From Desulfuromonadales bacterium (GTDB lineage: Bacteria > Desulfobacterota > Desulfuromonadia > Desulfuromonadales > BM103), in NCBI GenBank assembly GCA_030640215.1, contig DAOWJU010000192.1, positions 1 through 9,901 of the forward strand: a stretch of 9,901 bases of DNA. The letters run 5' to 3'. The notes below the pieces were generated by a model. That model did no database searches. It saw only the letters and a list, made by a program, of their open reading frames with translations, and was not told where the DNA came from. Shown one piece after another: positions 5,954-9,901 of the stretch (positions are counted from its first letter, which is position 1; each line of letters starts with the position of its first letter). The translations under genes and the position numbers were made by a program.

Positions 5954-6597
5954 ACCAGAGTGCCTAAAACTGTTTCCCCGGCAACGGTCTTATCACCAAT
6001 CTTGGCCTTGACCTCAACCCCCTCAGGGAAATAGAGGTCAACGCGTGAGCCAAAACGGATCAGACCATAGCGTCGGCCTCGTTCCAGCGTGTCACCAACT
6101 TCCGGGTAAGAAACAATTCTTCGAGCAATCAGCCCGGCAATCTGTACACAGAGAATTTTTATCCCGGATTCGGTTTCGATCAGCATGCCTGACTGTTCAT
6201 TTTCAAAACTGGCTTTGTCCAGAGAGGCATTAAAGAACCGCCCTTTGTTATAAAACTGGTCGATTACTTTACTCTTTATTGGGACCCGGTTGATATGAAC
6301 GTTGAAAACGTTCATAAAGATACTGACTTTGGTCACTTCCTGACCACCAAAGTAACGGTCCTCAGGCACCTTACCAACGAAAATAATTTTACCATCCGCA
6401 GGCGCGACAATGGCCTTCTCATCTTCTGGGGGGAAACGGTCCGGGTTGCGGAAAAAGTAGATCGTAAAAACTGTCAAACCGAGACCAATAGTGGCCAGAC
6501 AGTTCCAATCGACCGCAGCGCAGAAGAGAGAGATAAAGGCAAACAGGCCGATGAAAGGATAACCTTCAACGGCCACGGGCTGATGTTGATTTTTCAT
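5950..6597 (-). CDS. psd: Phosphatidylserine decarboxylase proenzyme, short type
   Basis: Psd decarboxylates phosphatidylserine to phosphatidylethanolamine, acting on the product of pssA. It is a pyruvoyl enzyme that cuts itself; the cleavage site here is Gly183-Ser184 in the motif RFGSRVDLYFPEG, so Ser184 would become the pyruvoyl group of a small alpha chain of about 32 residues. Other family marks are FFRNPDR at 48-54, PADGK at 66-70 and FMNVFNVHINR at 94-104. The 215-residue length and two N-terminal hydrophobic segments (about 13-30 and 33-49) fit the short, archaeal-like Psd class rather than the longer E. coli one. I chose the ATG at 6597; a TTG two codons earlier (6603) is also possible, because AAAGGTG lies 10 bases before the ATG but only about 4 before the TTG. 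The 3' end overlaps pssA by 4 bases. Confidence 0.95.
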   Translation of the reverse strand: MKNQHQPVAVEGYPFIGLFAFISLFCAAVDWNCLATIGLGLTVFTIYFFRNPDRFPPEDEKAIVAPADGKIIFVGKVPEDRYFGGQEVTKVSIFMNVFNVHINRVPIKSKVIDQFYNKGRFFNASLDKASFENEQSGMLIETESGIKILCVQIAGLIARRIVSYPEVGDTLERGRRYGLIRFGSRVDLYFPEGVEVKAKIGDKTVAGETVLGTLV

Positions 6598-6625
6598 GGG
6601 CAAATGACACCTTTTGATTAATTAA

Positions 6626-6646
6626 GCGGAGGAGTGATGCCTCCGC
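6626..6646 (-). terminator. Strong hairpin between ilvC and psd, possible partial terminator
   Basis: GCGGAGG and CCTCCGC form a perfect 7-bp stem with a 7-base loop, about 60 bases after the ilvC stop. On the minus strand it is followed by TTAATTAATC, which is A/T-rich but not a T run. Read-through into psd is therefore likely; the hairpin may lower downstream expression or protect the ilvBNC part of the message. The opposite strand has no T-tract after it. Confidence 0.5.
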
Positions 6647-6705
6647 TACAGGATAAGTTAGTTACTGCACTCGTGCTCATCTGGACTTTCCGGATGGACA
6701 CTAAA

Positions 6706-7719
<1,014 letters not shown>

Positions 7720-7731
7720 CTATTTATCCTG

Positions 7732-8226
7732 TCAGTTTCCCTTCCATCCTTTTGGTCCACGACCAAGCACAACCGGGCCAGACCGCACCAGCTCCTTGAT
7801 CCCCATCGGGCGCAGCAGATCAAGGATAGCATTCACCTTGACCGGCGAGCCGGTCACCTCAACCGTATAGCATTTCGGGGTGACATCGACAATCTTGCCA
7901 CGGAAGATATCGCAAATCCGTAAGATCTCAGCGCGCGTTGACTCTTCTGCGGTCACCTTGATCAGAGCCATTTCCCGTTCGACAAAATCCTCATTGGTGA
8001 AATCAATGACTTTGATTGTATCGATCAGTTTGTTGAGTTGCTTATTAACCTGCTCAATAATCCGGTCGTCACCACTGGTAACAATCGTCATGCGTGAAAG
8101 AGTCGGATCAAGAGTCGGTGCAACCGACAGGCTTTCAATATTAAACCCCCGGCCTGAGAAGAGTCCGGCAATTCGTGTCAGTACGCCAAACTCATTCTCC
8201 ACCAGTACGGATATGGTATGTCTCAT
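7732..8226 (-). CDS. ilvN: Acetolactate synthase, regulatory small subunit
   Basis: This is the regulatory subunit of acetohydroxyacid synthase, which binds the IlvB catalytic subunit, raises its activity and usually confers feedback inhibition by valine. The 164-residue length is the long IlvH-like form, with an N-terminal ACT domain at about 2-77 (HTISVLVENEFGVLTRIAGLFSGRGFNIESLSV) and a second ACT-like C-terminal domain from about 84. The GFNIESL stretch lies at the effector/dimer interface in this family. The ATG at 8226 is preceded by AAGGAG about 11 bases upstream, rather far but still plausible. It lies 42 bases after ilvB and 15 before ilvC, so the three genes form one unit. By length and sequence it could equally be named ilvH. 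Confidence 0.96.
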   Translation of the reverse strand: MRHTISVLVENEFGVLTRIAGLFSGRGFNIESLSVAPTLDPTLSRMTIVTSGDDRIIEQVNKQLNKLIDTIKVIDFTNEDFVEREMALIKVTAEESTRAEILRICDIFRGKIVDVTPKCYTVEVTGSPVKVNAILDLLRPMGIKELVRSGPVVLGRGPKGWKGN

Positions 8227-8268
8227 AACTGTGTCGTCTCCTTAAACTTTATGTCATCCAGCCCCTGC

Positions 8269-9900
8269 TCAGGAAGCCAGGACCATCTCATTGAGGGCGG
8301 CGCCTGCAGGAACCATCGGCATAACATTTTCTTCACGAGATATCTTGAATTCCATAATCACCGGACCGGGAGTCGCAAAGGCCTTTTTGATGACGGCTTC
8401 GACCTCTTCAGGTTTGGTGGCCCGCAGACCGGTCGCGCCATAAGCTTCTGCAAGCTTGGTGAAATCAATCGGTAGCTCCATACAAGTCTGGCTGTAGCGC
8501 TTATCGAAGAAGAGCTGCTGCCACTGACGAACCATACCGAGGAAGTTGTTATTGAGAATAACAATTTTGACCGGCAGACGATATTGAACCAGAGTCGCCA
8601 ATTCCTGGGAGTTCATCTGAAAAGAACCGTCTCCAGAGACATCAATGACCTGACGTTTAGGAAAAGCCGCCTGTGCACCAAGAGCCGCTGGCAATCCATA
8701 ACCCATAGTGCCTAAACCACCTGAGGTAAGGAAGGTACGTGGCTGAGTGAAATCAAAAAACTGCGCAGCCCACATCTGGTGCTGACCAACTTCCGTAGTC
8801 ACAATCGCGTCATCGTTGGACAGTTCGCGCAACTTCTCAATGACAAATTGCGGCTTGATCTCCGTTTTCGATAGTTTATAGGACATCGGGTGCTCTTTGC
8901 GCCAAGCAACGATTTCCTTAAGCCATGGTTGATGAGCCTGGTTCGCTTTCGCGACATCATCCTCCTGACCATCAAGCTTTTTATTCATTTTTTTCAGGAC
9001 ATCGCGCAGGTCACCAACAATCGGCAGATCAACGCGGACATTTTTCTTGATAGAAGTTGGATCGACATCAACGTGGATGATCTTGGCGTGAGGGGCGAAG
9101 GTGTCGATTTTACCCGTAACCCGGTCGTCAAAGCGGGCTCCAAGTGCAATCAAAAGATCGGAATTCGTCACGGCCATGTTCGCGTAATAAGTGCCGTGCA
9201 TGCCGAGCATCCCCATTGAGAGCGGATGAGCTGTCGGGAAACTTGCCATTCCCATCAGGGTTGTCGTCACCGGAGCCTGGAGCTTTTCCGCCAACTCCAT
9301 CAATTCAGCATGAGCGTCGGTCAGAGTTGCACCACCGCCAACGTAGAGCACGGGCTTTTTCGCCGACAGCATCATTTTGACGGCTTTTTCGATCATACGC
9401 ACATTGCCGCTGAATGTCGGTTTGTAACCGCGCAGCTCAACCTTGTCAGGATATTCGAATTTAGTCGTGGCCATCTGCACATCTTTGGGCAAATCAACAA
9501 CCACAGGGCCTGGGCGACCGGTCCGGGCGATATAGAAAGCTTGTTTGATGATTCGTGCCAGGTCTTTGACGTCCTTGACCAAGTAATTATGTTTGGTGAT
9601 CGGTCGAGTGATACCAACAAGGTCAGCTTCCTGGAAGGCATCATTGCCAATCAGTCCGGTTGGGACCTGACCAGTGATGACAACCATCGGAATCGAGTCC
9701 ATGTAAGCATTGGCAATACCGGTGATCGTGTTGGTTGCGCCAGGGCCACTGGTTGCAATGGCGACACCGACCTTGCCGGTTGCACGGGCATAGCCATCAG
9801 CAGCATGTACAGCAGCCTGCTCATGGCGTGTCAGGATATGCTTGATAGAAGAGTCCATGAGATCATCGTAGATATTGATGACGGTACCACCGGGATAACC
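8269..9900 (-). CDS. ilvB: Acetolactate synthase, catalytic large subunit (5' end outside window)
   Basis: IlvB is the thiamine diphosphate-dependent catalytic subunit that condenses two pyruvates to acetolactate, or pyruvate and 2-oxobutyrate to acetohydroxybutyrate. About 543 residues are present, starting inside GYPGG; some 20-30 N-terminal residues are missing. The ATG at 9858 is internal. The catalytic Glu is in [18 protein letters not shown]. The middle domain follows from roughly residue 190. The C-terminal ThDP/Mg site is [15 protein letters not shown] with [12 protein letters not shown] about 25 residues later. FAD is expected from the family. Length and sequence fit biosynthetic acetohydroxyacid synthase rather than catabolic AlsS, and ilvN directly downstream supports this. 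The gene's promoter and any leader lie outside the window. Confidence 0.97.
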   Translation of the reverse strand, partial: GYPGGTVINIYDDLMDSSIKHILTRHEQAAVHAADGYARATGKVGVAIATSGPGATNTITGIANAYMDSIPMVVITGQVPTGLIGNDAFQEADLVGITRPITKHNYLVKDVKDLARIIKQAFYIARTGRPGPVVVDLPKDVQMATTKFEYPDKVELRGYKPTFSGNVRMIEKAVKMMLSAKKPVLYVGGGATLTDAHAELMELAEKLQAPVTTTLMGMASFPTAHPLSMGMLGMHGTYYANMAVTNSDLLIALGARFDDRVTGKIDTFAPHAKIIHVDVDPTSIKKNVRVDLPIVGDLRDVLKKMNKKLDGQEDDVAKANQAHQPWLKEIVAWRKEHPMSYKLSKTEIKPQFVIEKLRELSNDDAIVTTEVGQHQMWAAQFFDFTQPRTFLTSGGLGTMGYGLPAALGAQAAFPKRQVIDVSGDGSFQMNSQELATLVQYRLPVKIVILNNNFLGMVRQWQQLFFDKRYSQTCMELPIDFTKLAEAYGATGLRATKPEEVEAVIKKAFATPGPVIMEFKISREENVMPMVPAGAALNEMVLAS

Positions 9901-9901
9901 A

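Overview
The window reads as a core biosynthetic region of a Gram-negative, probably marine or sediment-dwelling bacterium of the Desulfuromonadales (Geobacter/Desulfuromonas/Pelobacter relatives). That placement is inferred from the gene order ilvB-ilvN-ilvC-psd-pssA-leuA, which I recall as typical of that group, from a T-box leader in front of leuA (a known oddity of these Gram-negatives), and from base composition close to half G+C. No search was run.

Almost everything lies on the minus strand, so the biological order runs from the right end of the window to the left. At the right are ilvB (cut by the window edge), ilvN and ilvC, which take pyruvate or 2-oxobutyrate to the dihydroxy acids of valine, leucine and isoleucine synthesis. 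After a 108-base gap with a strong hairpin come psd and pssA, two phospholipid genes that overlap by 4 bases; together they make phosphatidylethanolamine through phosphatidylserine. About 20 bases after pssA a good sigma-70-type promoter starts a leader of roughly 400 bases containing a complete T-box riboswitch with leucine specifier codon CUG, a terminator/antiterminator switch and, after the terminator, a small possible ORF. The leader feeds leuA, then a 167-base gap with a GC-rich inverted-repeat element, then leuC and leuD. These encode the first two steps of the leucine branch; leuB is not in the window.

The left 1.1 kb is less dense. It holds a 112-codon orphan gene of unknown function on the minus strand and, on the plus strand, the 3' end of a LysR-type regulator that closely resembles IlvY, the activator of ilvC in enterobacteria. 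Here it is convergent with the leu genes and far from ilvC.

The region is mostly ordinary amino acid and lipid metabolism. No mobile element, CRISPR array, phage gene, tRNA or rRNA was seen. The parts most worth a second look are the leuA T-box leader, the 26-codon ORF with a strong ribosome binding site between the T-box terminator and leuA, the palindromic element between leuA and leuC, and the orphan gene at 541-879.
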